From: CAYVFC01 sp964450715
Lineage (GTDB): Bacteria > Myxococcota_A > Polyangia > Polyangiales > JAFGIB01
Assembly (NCBI GenBank): GCA_964450715.1
Contig: CAYVFC010000008.1
Span: 35,102-99,101 of the forward strand
Direction of reading: 5' to 3'
Length of the DNA: 64,000 bases
Part shown: positions 62,919 to 64,000 of the stretch, one piece after another
How the letters are laid out: the number at the start of each line of letters is the position of its first letter
Position numbering within the stretch: the first letter of the stretch is position 1
Notes under the pieces: generated by a model
What the model saw: the letters and a program-made list of their open reading frames with translations, nothing else
Database searches by the model: none
Told to the model about the DNA's origin: nothing
Position numbers and translations under genes: made by a program

Positions 62919-64000
62919 ATCCCGTATCCCCGAACATCTTCTCCACTTTCGCCTTGAACTTCCCGACTTGCCAGCGGAGATGCCCCGGATCGCCCTCGAG
63001 GCGTATCGTACCGGAGGGTAGCGCCCAGTAGCAGTTGAGGCACTGAACGCAGTCCGGGCTTTCGAAGAGGAGACGATCGGCGCCCTCGCCTCCGGCCGCG
63101 GCGAAAACGCCATCCCAGACCATCGGACACACCCTCTGCAAGAGGGCCCGGTATCGCGTTTCGTCTTCAAGGGAAATCGCCGCCTGCGCTATCGCGTCGT
63201 CCTCGAGACAGTAGACGTCCTGGACCACCTTGAACCTGTAAGCGAGCTCGAGCAACGGTCCCTCGGTGACCAGCGGTCTAACCAGCTTCTTCAGCCACGT
63301 CAGCCGAGAGTCTTCCGCCGCCACCGCCAGCTTCGAACGCGGCGGCGCCTTTTCGAAAGCGCGCAACACCGCGACCTGTTCGCGTACCCGGTCTATATCG
63401 TCGGCGCGGATATGCCCGCGCCGCGCGGCCACTTCCAGATAGGGAACGTCCCTGCATTGCAGCCCGATCAACCGCGCCGCGACCAGGTCGACCAGGAAGG
63501 CGTCGTTACCCGCCATCAGCACATCCATTCGCACCGGCTCCCCGTCCGAAGGCCCGTTGCCCTCCATTCCCACCAATCCGTCTACCAGCACCAGGTGCGG
63601 CTTCACCAGCTCGTTGATGCGTACGATATTCTCCGCCAGCGCGTCGTGCATGCGTCGTTTGTGTTGTCCCACGCTGATGCCCACCCAATTCTTCAGCGCG
63701 CAGCTCATCACCGCTTCCGCGTGAGTCTTGATCTTGCATAGATTGATCAGGTACGGTGCCTCTTTGATCTCCCTGGCGATCCGGCCCCGCGAGCTTACCA
63801 GGCCGACCGCCACCGGCTCGCTATGATTAATATCCAACACGCGGGCCCCGAAATGCCGCGCCAATTTATCAACCCGTAACCTTTTTAATCCATCTATCCT
63901 ACGCCGGTCCATCCCCACGTTGAACCCCTCGGCCAGGGTGATCTCTTTGGCTCTGTCCGGATATCTCACCTCAAAATATAGGATAACTGATACGAAGCAT
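62905..64000 (-). CDS. DUF362 family protein (5' end outside window)
   Basis: The frame stays open to the right edge, and the GTG at 63969 is unlikely to be the start because DUF362 proteins have about 40 more conserved residues before the LAEG strand seen here. Signature elements: ITLAEG, LINLCKIKTH, CALKNWVGISVG, LVDGLVGMEGNGPSDGEPV. The C-terminal part has a Cys cluster CVQCLNC that could hold an iron-sulfur cluster, though it is shorter than a full ferredoxin domain. The function of the family is poorly defined; redox or metal-linked roles are proposed. It overlaps the glycosyltransferase gene by 14 bases. Confidence 0.82.
   Translation of the reverse strand, partial: CFVSVILYFEVRYPDRAKEITLAEGFNVGMDRRRIDGLKRLRVDKLARHFGARVLDINHSEPVAVGLVSSRGRIAREIKEAPYLINLCKIKTHAEAVMSCALKNWVGISVGQHKRRMHDALAENIVRINELVKPHLVLVDGLVGMEGNGPSDGEPVRMDVLMAGNDAFLVDLVAARLIGLQCRDVPYLEVAARRGHIRADDIDRVREQVAVLRAFEKAPPRSKLAVAAEDSRLTWLKKLVRPLVTEGPLLELAYRFKVVQDVYCLEDDAIAQAAISLEDETRYRALLQRVCPMVWDGVFAAAGGEGADRLLFESPDCVQCLNCYWALPSGTIRLEGDPGHLRWQVGKFKAKVEKMFGDTGYESC

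Overview
This is a GC-rich window, apparently from a metagenome scaffold: it contains one placeholder gap of exactly 100 N, at 14173-14272. The gene content suggests a Myxococcota or other 'Deltaproteobacteria'-like bacterium. It has lipoproteins with myxobacterial-type disulfide repeats and a MopE-like metal-binding motif, RCC1 propellers, C-type-lectin (CTL) domains, a Hanks-type Ser/Thr kinase with a PEGA-like tail, TPR lipoprotein partners and several B12-binding radical SAM enzymes. The affiliation is inferred from these families and no marker gene is present.

Layout. 1-2618: 3' part of a secreted protein made of about 22 four-cysteine repeats. 3016-8360: two B12-binding radical SAM proteins and a multi-membrane GT-C-like protein, all on +. 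8438-8657: a small, probably broken lipoprotein gene. 8744-12684 (-): a TPR/membrane protein and an overlapping 1001-aa lipoprotein (Cys repeats, MopE-like motif, beta-helix, CTL domain). 12817-14490: a REP-associated tyrosine transposase (RAYT) between inverted pairs of a short repeat; its right flank is an unresolved 163-bp tandem repeat. 14530-17934 (-): Ser/Thr kinase and a lipoprotein. 17992-55833 (-): one giant lipoprotein gene of about 12,613 codons, broken by a single in-frame TGA at 54190-54192. 56288-57412 (-): trypsin-like lipoprotein protease with a cystine-knot-like tail. 57788-59128 (-): protein with two cyclic-nucleotide-binding-type domains. 59349-64000 (-): UroD/MetE-like methyltransferase, a third B12 radical SAM protein, a WecG/TagA-type glycosyltransferase and a DUF362 protein cut by the window edge.

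The main discovery is the architecture of the giant protein. Its domains do not simply follow one another but are nested like parentheses. A complete seven-bladed RCC1 propeller is interrupted by a CTL domain, itself interrupted by a Gly-rich domain. A CTL domain is interrupted by a DUF2341-LamG module, itself interrupted by a beta-helix. A PPC-like domain contains three DUF2341 modules in the order A-start, B-start, C, B-end, A-end. Three LamG domains carry insertions at the same internal point. About 31 PPC-like repeats form the backbone. With the neighbouring lipoproteins, protease and kinase this looks like a large cell-surface or adhesion apparatus; that role is inference.

A second theme is short RAYT/REP-like repeats starting TAGGGG. 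At the 3' ends of four genes they are oriented with the gene and overlap or adjoin its TAG stop codon.
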